Source of the DNA: Deltaproteobacteria bacterium
Lineage (GTDB): Bacteria; Desulfobacterota; Anaeroferrophillalia; Anaeroferrophillales; Tharpellaceae
Assembly (NCBI GenBank): GCA_030633185.1
Contig: DAOVTG010000016.1
Coordinates: 1 to 20,017 of the forward strand
Direction: 5' to 3'
Length of the DNA stretch: 20,017 nt
Part shown: piece by piece, positions 13,006 through 19,735 of the stretch
How positions within the stretch are numbered: the stretch's first letter is position 1
Layout of the letters: every line of letters starts with the position of its first letter
The notes under the pieces: generated by a model
What the model was told of the DNA's origin: nothing
Seen by the model: only the letters and a program-made list of their open reading frames with translations
Databases searched by the model: none
Position numbers and translations under genes: made by a program

Positions 13006-14412
13006 ATGAACATCGTCAAGTTAACCCATTGGCTCTGGCCTGAAAATTCTGGACAGATTCCCGGCTGGCAGCGCGGACTGCGTCATATCTGCCGTTTTCT
13101 CTTCATCCTTTTCAAGGAGTACAAGCGCGACCGTATCAACCTGCGAGCCGCCGCTCTGACCTACTCGATCGTCCTCTCGCTGGTACCGATGCTGGCTTTG
13201 AGTACCGCCGTCCTCAAAGGCATGGGAGCCGGCGACCAAATGCGACAGTCCGCCTATCGCCTGATTGACAACCTGGCCGGTGAGCAAAAGACGACAAACC
13301 CGCCAACCCTGCAAGAAAAGATGCCGGAAGTGAAAGGAATAGCAACTCCCACACCAATCCCTGAACCTGAAACTAAAGCTGAAACTGACATTGAAACAAA
13401 AACGAAAAAAGATTTTAGCGGTCATCTCTATGATGCCGTCGACAAGGTATTTAACTACGTTGACCGCACCAACTTTGCCGCCTTAGGGGTGGTCGGCACC
13501 TTCCTTCTACTGATCGCCGTACTGATAGTTATCAACGGCATCGAAGAGGCGATGAATGCCATCTGGCAGGTCGAACAGAGCCGCAGTATAGGCCGTAAAA
13601 TCATGAACTATATGGCCCTGATGATCATCTGCCCGCTGACCATCAACCTCGGTATTGGTGCCACCGCAATGCTTAACACACCGGCCATTGCCAAACATCT
13701 TGACACCTTTATCCCCCTTATATGGATGCAAGGGCTGCTCTTTAAATTGGTACCACTTTTTCTTTTAACCGCAACCTTTGTGATTCTCTATCTCTTCCTG
13801 CCCAACATCAAGGTTAAGGCCAAAGCCGCCTGGATCGGCGGGCTGGTTGGAGCCTTTGGTTTGATGGCAATGCAGAAAGTCTTTATCCTGCTCCAGGTCG
13901 GGGTCGCCAACTACAATGCCATCTACGGCTCGTTCGCCACCGTCCCGCTATTTCTGCTCTGGCTTCATTCCGCCTGGCTGGTCTTTCTCCTCGGAGCTGA
14001 AGTTGCCTTCACGACCCAACATTACCAAAACTATCACGCCAACGGCCATAGGTTAGCACCAGGACCGGAGCTCGCTTTAGCCTTCGATCTGGTCAATGAA
14101 ATATATAAACATTTCAACCAACGCCTAGACGCCACCCTTGACGACCTCGCCTCCACATCTAAAGAGTCAACCATCACCACCGAAAAAATCCTGCAAAAAC
14201 TCGCCCAAGCCAACCTTATCCGCACAACCGAGAACCAACCCGAAACCTATCTCCCGGCCACCCCGGCCGCAAATCTTAAAGCCGATGAAATCAGCACCCG
14301 GCTCTGGGCAGCTGACTTATCCCAAACACCCACCCCGGGCCACAATCTGGCTGATGTCTTTTTCAAAGCCGGCAATAAGGCCCTACCGGATAATCCGTGG
14401 GGAGAATCCTAG
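13006..14412 (+). CDS. yihY: YihY/UPF0761-family inner-membrane protein with polar insert and C-terminal winged-helix-like tail
   Basis: The family (once called RNase BN, later shown not to be the nuclease) has about six membrane helices. Recognisable parts are RAAALTYSIVLSLVPMLALS (48-67), NGIEEAMNAIWQVEQSRSIG, KAAWIGGLVGAFGLMAMQKV, and GSFATVPLFLLWLHSAWLVF then LLGAEVAF. Between helices 1 and 2, residues about 92-137 hold a charged Pro/Glu/Lys/Thr-rich insert (PTPIPEPETKAETDIETKTK). After the last helix a cytoplasmic tail of about 110 residues contains STITTEKILQKLAQANLIRT, which looks like a winged helix seen in longer members. The function is unsettled. Its stop TAG (14410-14412) overlaps the stop of the opposing ABC ATPase gene. 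Confidence 0.9.
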   Translation: MNIVKLTHWLWPENSGQIPGWQRGLRHICRFLFILFKEYKRDRINLRAAALTYSIVLSLVPMLALSTAVLKGMGAGDQMRQSAYRLIDNLAGEQKTTNPPTLQEKMPEVKGIATPTPIPEPETKAETDIETKTKKDFSGHLYDAVDKVFNYVDRTNFAALGVVGTFLLLIAVLIVINGIEEAMNAIWQVEQSRSIGRKIMNYMALMIICPLTINLGIGATAMLNTPAIAKHLDTFIPLIWMQGLLFKLVPLFLLTATFVILYLFLPNIKVKAKAAWIGGLVGAFGLMAMQKVFILLQVGVANYNAIYGSFATVPLFLLWLHSAWLVFLLGAEVAFTTQHYQNYHANGHRLAPGPELALAFDLVNEIYKHFNQRLDATLDDLASTSKESTITTEKILQKLAQANLIRTTENQPETYLPATPAANLKADEISTRLWAADLSQTPTPGHNLADVFFKAGNKALPDNPWGES

Positions 14413-15272
14413 GAGGCTCGCACTGCGACCTGCGGTCGCCCCAACCCCGGCGGCTCATAAACCGTCAGCCGCATCTCGTAGAGATCGGTCAGAATCTCTT
14501 CGGTAATCACCTCGCGGGTCTCACCCTGATAACGAATAGTGCCATCTTTGACGAGAAAAAGGTAGTCGGCAAAAACGCCGGCCAAATTCAAATCATGGAA
14601 GACGGATAAAGCCGTCAATTTTTCCTGCCGAACCTTGGTCGCCACCAACCGCAAAATTTTAACCGAATGATTGATATCGAGGTTAGAGGTCGGTTCATCT
14701 AGGAGAAGCAGTTGCGGTTCCTGGGCCAAAGCCCGAGCCAAAAGCACCAACTGCCGTTCCCCACCACTTAAACGGGTAATCGCTCGTTCGGCCAGATGAG
14801 AAATGCCGGTCGCACTTAAAGCCTTGTCAACCTGCTCATTTTCAAGATCATAACCGCTGCCGAAAAAACCTGAAAGATGCGGGTTACGGCCCATAGCCAC
14901 AACTTCTCGCACTTTGAAGGGAAAGGCGACATGGGTCTCCTGGGGAACCACGGCAATCCGGGCTGCCAACTCTTGTCGCGGGATTGCACATAAATCCTGT
15001 TCACCCAATATCAACTTACCGCTAAGCGGTTCATTGACTCGACAAATAGTATTGATCAAGGTCGACTTACCGCATCCATTGGGACCTAAAATACCGCAAA
15101 AAAAACCGGGCCAGAGTTTAAAATTAAGCTTATCGAGGATAACCTGATCACCGTAACCGCAACTTAAGTCACTAACTTCGAGCAACGGATTCCAGGCTTC
15201 CTGTGCCTTGGAGAAAGATTCGGCCGCCGGTTGGCAGGAGTTATCTGAGTGATCGCAACTATTTGTCATCAT
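14409..15272 (-). CDS. FecE/BtuD-type ABC transporter ATPase, probably for cobalamin
   Basis: This is the ATP-hydrolysing subunit of a class II importer. Walker A is GPNGCGKST (63-71), the Q-loop is VVPQE (Q111), the signature is LSGGERQ (168-174), Walker B is LLLLDEP (188-194) and the switch is His226 (SVFHDLN). The first 30 residues (MMTNSCDHSDNSCQPAAESF) are extra and Cys-containing. A later start is possible, but MMTN is preceded by translated permease sequence and overlaps it by 14 bp, which suggests translational coupling. The order cobQ, permease, ATPase supports vitamin B12 or cobinamide import as the substrate. Iron siderophore or heme uptake is the alternative, because these subfamilies are alike in sequence. 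The periplasmic binding protein is not in the window. Confidence 0.9.
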   Translation of the reverse strand: MMTNSCDHSDNSCQPAAESFSKAQEAWNPLLEVSDLSCGYGDQVILDKLNFKLWPGFFCGILGPNGCGKSTLINTICRVNEPLSGKLILGEQDLCAIPRQELAARIAVVPQETHVAFPFKVREVVAMGRNPHLSGFFGSGYDLENEQVDKALSATGISHLAERAITRLSGGERQLVLLARALAQEPQLLLLDEPTSNLDINHSVKILRLVATKVRQEKLTALSVFHDLNLAGVFADYLFLVKDGTIRYQGETREVITEEILTDLYEMRLTVYEPPGLGRPQVAVRAS

Positions 15273-16320
15273 GAAATTTTTTCTTAAAAATTACGCAGAA
15301 AAATGGAGCCCCGAGCAACGCCGTAACCACACCGACCGGAATCTCGGTCGCCCCGGTCACAGTGCGGGCCAAAGTGTCGGCCAAGACCAGAACCAATCCG
15401 CCTAAAAGAGCTGACGCCGGCAACAGGCGACGATGGTCGGGCCCTAAAAGGATACGGTTAATATGGGGCACCACCAAACCAACAAAACCGATAACCCCAC
15501 TCACTGAAACGGCAACCGCAGTCAGCATCGCGGCGACCAGAAGCAGACGCCGCCGAACCCGGTAGACCTCAACCCCGAGCTGAAGCGCCGTAGTGTCGCC
15601 CATCGCCATAATGTTAAGAGCTCCGGCATGGGCTTGAAGAATAATCAGGCAGATAAAACAGTAAGGTAAGAGCAAAAACACCTGAGACCATAGCGCCCCG
15701 GAGAAACTGCCCATAATCCAAAAAACTACCGCTGCCAGTTTCTCACCGGCAATACTTTGACAGAAACTAATTAAGGCCGAAAGGAAAGAAGCTACGATAA
15801 CACCCGCTAAAATCATACTCTCGGGCATCACTCGACCACGACTACTGGCAATAAAATAGACTAAGGCCAGGGATAAAACCGCCCCGGCAAAAGCAAACCA
15901 AGGGATAATCGCGGTACCGGCGAGGAAAACCGGTAAGACGCAAAAAGTCGGCAATAAAATCGCCACAGTGGCCCCGAATGCGGCGCCCGCCGAAACCCCA
16001 ATCGTAAAGGGGTCGGCTAACGGATTAAGCAAAAGACCCTGAAAAACAACCCCGGCAACCCCAAGACTGGCCCCGACCAGAAGGGCGGTCAGAATCCGGG
16101 GCAGACGAACATCAATAACGATCAGACGAACCACAGCCGCACGACCCTCTACCGCAACATCCAGAGAGCCGGAAAAAAAATCGGCAAAAACCTGCCAGAC
16201 CGCAGAGATCGGCAAGCGGGCCGCGCCAACCGAAGCCGCCCCGATAATTGTCATAAACAGGAGCAGCAAAAGCAACAGACAAAAAAGAAGCGCCGGGACT
16301 CGGCGTTGAGCAACCACCAT
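15259..16320 (-). CDS. FecCD/BtuC-type ABC transporter permease
   Basis: This 353-residue protein is rich in membrane helices (about 9-10), as expected of FecCD permeases that form the homodimeric channel for B12, siderophores or heme. Family motifs are ARLPISAVW near the start, RLPRILTALLVGASLGVAGV, FQGLLLNPLADPFTIGVSAG, MGSFSGALW, and GVIGFVGLVVPHINRILLGP. The last includes the cytoplasmic coupling helix that contacts the ATPase. The end PVGVVTALLGAPFFCVIF is the usual final helix. It starts 4 bp after the cobQ stop and overlaps the ATPase gene by 14 bp, so all three are one transcription unit. Cobalamin is the favoured substrate from context only. Confidence 0.9.
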   Translation of the reverse strand: MVVAQRRVPALLFCLLLLLLLFMTIIGAASVGAARLPISAVWQVFADFFSGSLDVAVEGRAAVVRLIVIDVRLPRILTALLVGASLGVAGVVFQGLLLNPLADPFTIGVSAGAAFGATVAILLPTFCVLPVFLAGTAIIPWFAFAGAVLSLALVYFIASSRGRVMPESMILAGVIVASFLSALISFCQSIAGEKLAAVVFWIMGSFSGALWSQVFLLLPYCFICLIILQAHAGALNIMAMGDTTALQLGVEVYRVRRRLLLVAAMLTAVAVSVSGVIGFVGLVVPHINRILLGPDHRRLLPASALLGGLVLVLADTLARTVTGATEIPVGVVTALLGAPFFCVIFKKKFHDDK

Positions 16321-16324
16321 AAAA

Positions 16325-17866
16325 TTAAAGCCCTACCAACTCATCAATCATCTTCATATCGAGCGACGTCGATAAAAGATCGGCCAGGGCATTTAGTCCA
16401 TCTTCTTTACGCTGTTGATAAGATATTTTAGCAACCCCGGCATCAGAGACTTGATCTCCGCTTCCAACTCCTATCTGCTCCCGCAACCAGCTAAGATAAG
16501 CAGTACGAAAACCATCATCATCAAAGATACCATGCATGTAACTGCCCCAAACCCGGCCCTGGTTGGCAATAAAACCATCAGCATACTGACAACCATCACT
16601 TTGGGTCACCTGCAACAGGGGTTCAGCCACGCCCTCAAGAGTGGTTCGCCCTTGATGAATCTCATAGCCACTAACTTCAAGACCGGAGCCGAAACAGGAA
16701 GCTGTAACCCAAGCCCGACATTGGACGGTAATCTTTTCCGGAGCCATCTCGGTGATCACCGGCAAGAGGCCGAAACCCTTGATCTCGCCGCGCCCGGATT
16801 CGATCATTTCGGGATCGAGCAAACGTTTACCCAACATCTGAAAACCGCCGCAGATACCAATCACGGCCCCGCCAGCTTCGATAAAAGCCCGCAACCGACG
16901 CGGCAGATCCGCATCATGCAACCGAGCCAGATCTTCAAGCGTATTTTTACTGCCGGGCAAAATAATCAGATGGTAGCCCACCAGTGCGGCCTGCGGTTCA
17001 AGATAGTCGAGCCGCACCTGCGGTTCGTGCAAAAGCGGGTCAAAATCGGTAAAATTTGAGATATGGGGTAATTTGATCACCCCAATCGCAAGAATTTGTT
17101 TAGAATCCGCTTCTCTCAGCCCTTTTACTTCATCAACCTCAAGAGCTACACCATCCTCTTCGGGCAGATAGATTTCCCGGCCAAACCAGGGCACGACCCC
17201 GACAAAAGGCACCCCGCAACGAGCCGTGATCGTTTCAAGTCCGGGCTCTAAAAGGGTTATATCACCGCGAAATTTGTTGACGATAAAACCCTTAATCAAC
17301 TCCTGCTCATCCTCTTCAAGAAGCTCCATGGTTCCGACAAGAGAAGCAAAAACGCCCCCTTTATCGATATCTCCAATTAACAAAACCGGAGCCTTAACCC
17401 GGGTCGCAAGCCCCATATTGACAATATCTTTATCTCTTAAATTGATCTCGGCAGGGCTCCCGGCGCCCTCTATAATAATCAGCTCATATTTTTCCCGAAG
17501 CCGGGCCAAACTGTTCGATACGGCCTGCCACGCGGTCTCTTTGTAGTTATGATAGACGGTAGCCGACATATTGCTGACCGGTTTCCCATTAACAATTACC
17601 TGAGCCCCGATATCACTGTTCGGCTTGATCAAAACCGGGTTCATATCAACATGCGGTTCAAGCCTGCAGGCCTCGGCTTGGACCGCCTGAGCCCGGCCGA
17701 TTTCATCCCCTTGCGGAGTAATAAAGGAGTTTAAGGCCATATTCTGCGCCTTAAAAGGCGCCACCCTGACCCCGCGCCGCCGATAGAGACGACAAAGACC
17801 AGCCACCAGCGCACTTTTCCCGACACTGGAACCGGTTCCCTGTAACATTAAGAGATTTGCTGACAT
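16325..17866 (-). CDS. cobQ: Cobyric acid synthase CobQ
   Basis: CobQ amidates four carboxylates (b, d, e and g) of adenosylcobyrinic a,c-diamide, using glutamine and ATP, late in corrin synthesis. It has 513 residues, typical length. The N-terminal P-loop of the dethiobiotin-synthetase-like domain is GTGSSVGKS (10-18), followed by FKAQNMALNSFITPQGDEIG. The class I-like glutamine amidotransferase domain has the nucleophile Cys339 in GICGGFQMLG and the catalytic His445 in SYMHGIFDDD. The strict family motif LPGSKNT occurs at 303-309. The gene comes 19 bp after the small Cys-rich ORF and 4 bp before the BtuC-like permease, linking synthesis to import or salvage of corrinoids. Confidence 0.97.
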   Translation of the reverse strand: MSANLLMLQGTGSSVGKSALVAGLCRLYRRRGVRVAPFKAQNMALNSFITPQGDEIGRAQAVQAEACRLEPHVDMNPVLIKPNSDIGAQVIVNGKPVSNMSATVYHNYKETAWQAVSNSLARLREKYELIIIEGAGSPAEINLRDKDIVNMGLATRVKAPVLLIGDIDKGGVFASLVGTMELLEEDEQELIKGFIVNKFRGDITLLEPGLETITARCGVPFVGVVPWFGREIYLPEEDGVALEVDEVKGLREADSKQILAIGVIKLPHISNFTDFDPLLHEPQVRLDYLEPQAALVGYHLIILPGSKNTLEDLARLHDADLPRRLRAFIEAGGAVIGICGGFQMLGKRLLDPEMIESGRGEIKGFGLLPVITEMAPEKITVQCRAWVTASCFGSGLEVSGYEIHQGRTTLEGVAEPLLQVTQSDGCQYADGFIANQGRVWGSYMHGIFDDDGFRTAYLSWLREQIGVGSGDQVSDAGVAKISYQQRKEDGLNALADLLSTSLDMKMIDELVGL

Positions 17867-17885
17867 ATTTTTATAACCTTATCTG

Positions 17886-18083
17886 TTATTCATTCTTACC
17901 AATAAGATCAATCTGACAGTCGAGACGATATTTACAGGTCTCTTTCGGATGGTGGCAGGCGAGGCCTTCACGTACTTCAAAAATATCTTTAAATCGTTCA
18001 CAGGTCAGATATCTGCGGTTTTTGATACACCGATCCTCATTGGCCTTTTTTTCATCAATCATAATTTTTCTCTTTATCTCCAT
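17886..18083 (-). CDS. Small Cys-rich protein leading the cobQ operon, function unknown
   Basis: This 65-residue soluble protein has five Cys: 19, 28, 43, 50 and 56 (CIKNRRYLTC, then ACHHPKETCKYRLDC), plus His44 and His45. The pattern could bind a metal or an Fe-S cluster; I do not recognise the family. It has no signal peptide or membrane segment. Two starts are possible, ATG 18083 (MEIKRKIMIDEKK) and ATG 18062 (MIDEKKANEDRC); the second keeps all five Cys. It ends 19 bp before cobQ on the same strand, so it is probably co-transcribed and may serve corrinoid metabolism. The charged, regular sequence and position argue that it is a real gene. Confidence 0.7.
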   Translation of the reverse strand: MEIKRKIMIDEKKANEDRCIKNRRYLTCERFKDIFEVREGLACHHPKETCKYRLDCQIDLIGKNE

Positions 18084-18157
18084 TTTAGAGGATGGATAAA
18101 TTCAACGTAACTATTCAGCGACCCGCCACAAAACCACATTTAACTGTGTTAAACTTT

Positions 18158-18307
18158 GATGCCCTCGTAAAAAGTCACGGGATGGCTAAGTAAAAATTTC
18201 GAGATACAAGATGTTGTGGTTTTTCAGGCGCGAGACCATACATGTAGTATGTCGAGTGCCTGAAAAACCACAACAGCGCAGTAGATCGGACTTTTTACGA
18301 CGCCATC
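18158..18307. repeat. 150-bp nested palindrome, MITE-like repeat
   Basis: Imperfect outer arms of 19 bp (GATGCCCTCGTAAAAAGTC, 18158-18176, against GACTTTTTACGACGCCATC, 18289-18307; 12 bp TCGTAAAAAGTC identical) enclose a perfect 18-bp stem TGTTGTGGTTTTTCAGGC (18212-18229) / GCCTGAAAAACCACAACA (18258-18275). Inside that loop lies a third palindrome, CATAC-ATGTA-GTATG (18237-18251). It has no coding capacity. From memory, similar elements with a TCGTAAAAAGTC border recur in Desulfobacterota genomes, but I cannot check copy number here. It sits 75 bp upstream of the cobQ operon start and may affect its transcription. Confidence 0.75.
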
Positions 18308-18330
18308 AACTTTGCTTCGCTCACATAAAC

Positions 18331-18377
18331 GGGGTCACAGCTGGGGTGCTGACGCACCTTGTACCAGCAATGACCCC
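18331..18377. repeat. Bulged hairpin with RAYT-border core (REP-like)
   Basis: Three stacked stems are seen: GGGGTCA (18331-18337) / TGACCCC (18371-18377), GCTGG (18340-18344) / CCAGC (18364-18368) and GGTGC (18345-18349) / GCACC (18354-18358), with a TGAC loop, a 2x2 internal loop and a 5-base bulge. The left end with its flank, AAACGGGGTCA, is the same 11-mer found twice at the RAYT left border (295-305 and 308-318). It may be a solo REP acted on by that transposase. It does not show the GTTRRRY core needed of an integron attC site. Confidence 0.55.
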
Positions 18378-18518
18378 AATCCCGACAGCTTGAAGAACCA
18401 GGCCGTGACATTTATCACTAACCATCTACATACACAACCAGAAAATTCTCCGGGAAAGCCAGCTACCGGCACAGGAACAGCCTCATACCGAGATAGCCGG
18501 ATTGGTGACATGCCGGGC
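18378..18518. other. Non-coding stretch between the hairpin and the integrase stop
   Basis: I see no supported gene, attC site or terminator here. A 67-residue minus-strand frame (18335-18538) runs through the hairpin into the integrase end but has no protein-like composition. With the MITE-like repeat and the hairpin, the whole 18084-18518 gap is repeat-derived or empty. Confidence 0.5.
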
Positions 18519-19529
18519 TCAAGTTCTATACATAGCATCCAGAGGACTTTCTAGTGTTTCAAAATTTGTACTCATCACATGCGTATAAATCATGGTTGTC
18601 CGCACGTCTACATGCCCCAAAAGTTCTTGCACACGCCGGATATCCTTACCTGCTTCGAGCATATGCGTTGCAAACGAATGACGGAGAGTCTGAGGGCTCA
18701 CCCGCTTATCTATATCAGCTTTTTTTGCGGCATTCGCCACTGCTTTCTGCAAACTAGTCTCATGAGTGTGATGCCGTCGCATTTTTCCGGTTCCCGGATC
18801 TATTGAACAATTCTTAGCCGGAAAAACCCATTGCCATAACCACGATTTTCCAGCCCCGGGATATTTCCGAGCCAAAGCCTGCGGCAGATATACATCCGCA
18901 CACCCTTCTTCCAAATCTAGCTCAAAATGCTTTCTAACTTTCTTTAGATGAAACTGCAAATCTTCCTGTATGGTTTTCGGCAAAACCGTTGTCCGATCCT
19001 TTCCACCCTTTCCGTCTCGTACAATAATACGATGATTTTCAAAATCTACATCCTTTATTCGAAGGCGGACACATTCCATCAAACGCAAACCTGCGCCGTA
19101 CAAAAGCTTCGCCTTTAATTCATTTGTTCCGTTTATATGTTGAAAAAATCGACTGACCTCCGACTGATTCAACACTATCGGCAAGCTTTTCTGTTTTTTC
19201 GAACGGGTTGCATCGATCTGATCGTTAAGGGGCATATCTAGAACATGTTTGTAAAGAAAAAGAATAGCATTAAGCGCCTGGTTCTGGGTTGAAGACGCCA
19301 CATTCCTGTTAACCGCTAGATGGCTTAAAAACCGTTCGAGCTCCGGTTTACCCATTTCATGAGGATGACGGTCTCCATTAAAACGGATATAATCCAAGAT
19401 CCACTTTATATACGTTTGTTCTGTCCGAATTGCGTAATGATGATAATGCATTACCTCCCGCACTTGATCTAAGATCTCACCTGGTTTTGGCCGGAATTCT
19501 TTCTTTACATGCTCTCTCTTGTATGCCAT
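18519..19529 (-). CDS. intI: Integron integrase IntI (tyrosine recombinase), box-II His replaced by Gln
   Basis: The protein has 336 residues, close to IntI1 (337). The IntI-specific extra region that binds folded attC sites is clear: RKYPGAGKSWLWQWVFPAKN, then SIDPGTGKMRRHHTHETSLQ (about 221-260). Catalytic residues are Arg149 (GAGLRLMECVRL), Lys174 or Lys177 (DGKGGKDR), Arg283 (TLRHSFATH), His306 (LLGHVD) and nucleophile Tyr315 (TTMIYTHV). The HxxR motif reads SPQTLRH, so the box-II His is Gln280 (codon CAG). IntI normally recombines attC cassettes into attI beside the gene. AGAGG upstream of ATG 19529 gives a fair ribosome site. No attC-like array is visible on either side. In the usual orientation attI should lie at 19530-19700, just before an IS transposase. 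Confidence 0.92.
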   Translation of the reverse strand: MAYKREHVKKEFRPKPGEILDQVREVMHYHHYAIRTEQTYIKWILDYIRFNGDRHPHEMGKPELERFLSHLAVNRNVASSTQNQALNAILFLYKHVLDMPLNDQIDATRSKKQKSLPIVLNQSEVSRFFQHINGTNELKAKLLYGAGLRLMECVRLRIKDVDFENHRIIVRDGKGGKDRTTVLPKTIQEDLQFHLKKVRKHFELDLEEGCADVYLPQALARKYPGAGKSWLWQWVFPAKNCSIDPGTGKMRRHHTHETSLQKAVANAAKKADIDKRVSPQTLRHSFATHMLEAGKDIRRVQELLGHVDVRTTMIYTHVMSTNFETLESPLDAMYRT

Positions 19530-19584
19530 AGTGCATATCCTCTATATATTCACCCCAAGACTATATTGGACGCTGATATAGCAT

Positions 19585-19590
19585 ATTATA
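19585..19590 (-). promoter_or_regulatory. Candidate -10 box of the integrase gene
   Basis: On the minus strand a perfect TATAAT lies at 19590-19585, 55 bp before the ATG. The -35 region (about 17 bp further up) is only AT-rich and does not resemble TTGACA. A CTGT half-site at about 19617-19614 recalls part of a LexA box, but no matching ACAG half is present, so SOS control is not supported. Confidence 0.35.
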
Positions 19591-19735
19591 AAGAGAATAT
19601 ATATCGTTAATATACAGACTAAAGTTTCCTAAGATTTTCCATAAACCAAACACCATTTTTTTGGGACGACCAGCTTTAGGATGTTTTGCCGGTTTTGATG
19701 GTATTTCATATAGAGTGAAGGGGATAGTCGGTTAG

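Noticed and set aside
16415..17059. 214-residue plus ORF opposite cobQ
   Set aside because: Shadow frame; cobQ on the other strand is complete with all catalytic residues.
18084..18157. Cobalamin riboswitch upstream of the cobQ operon
   Set aside because: The leader before the small ORF is only about 75 bp before the palindromic repeat, and I find no B12-box-like GCCACTG on the minus strand in it, so no riboswitch can be supported.
18331..18377. attC recombination site
   Set aside because: The hairpin has bulged stems like an attC, but no RYYYAAC / GTTRRRY pair at its ends; its GGGGTCA arms fit the RAYT border better.
18335..18538. 67-residue minus-strand ORF after the integrase
   Set aside because: It crosses the hairpin and overlaps the integrase end, with no recognisable motif or ribosome site.
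19605..19617. LexA box in the integrase promoter
   Set aside because: Only a CTGT half-site is present; the partner ACAG at the right spacing is missing.
19580..19701. Minus-strand peptide reading KPAKHPKAGRPKK upstream of intI
   Set aside because: It contains an AT-hook-like stretch but has no start context, ends in a stop about 35 bp before intI, and cannot be separated from chance.
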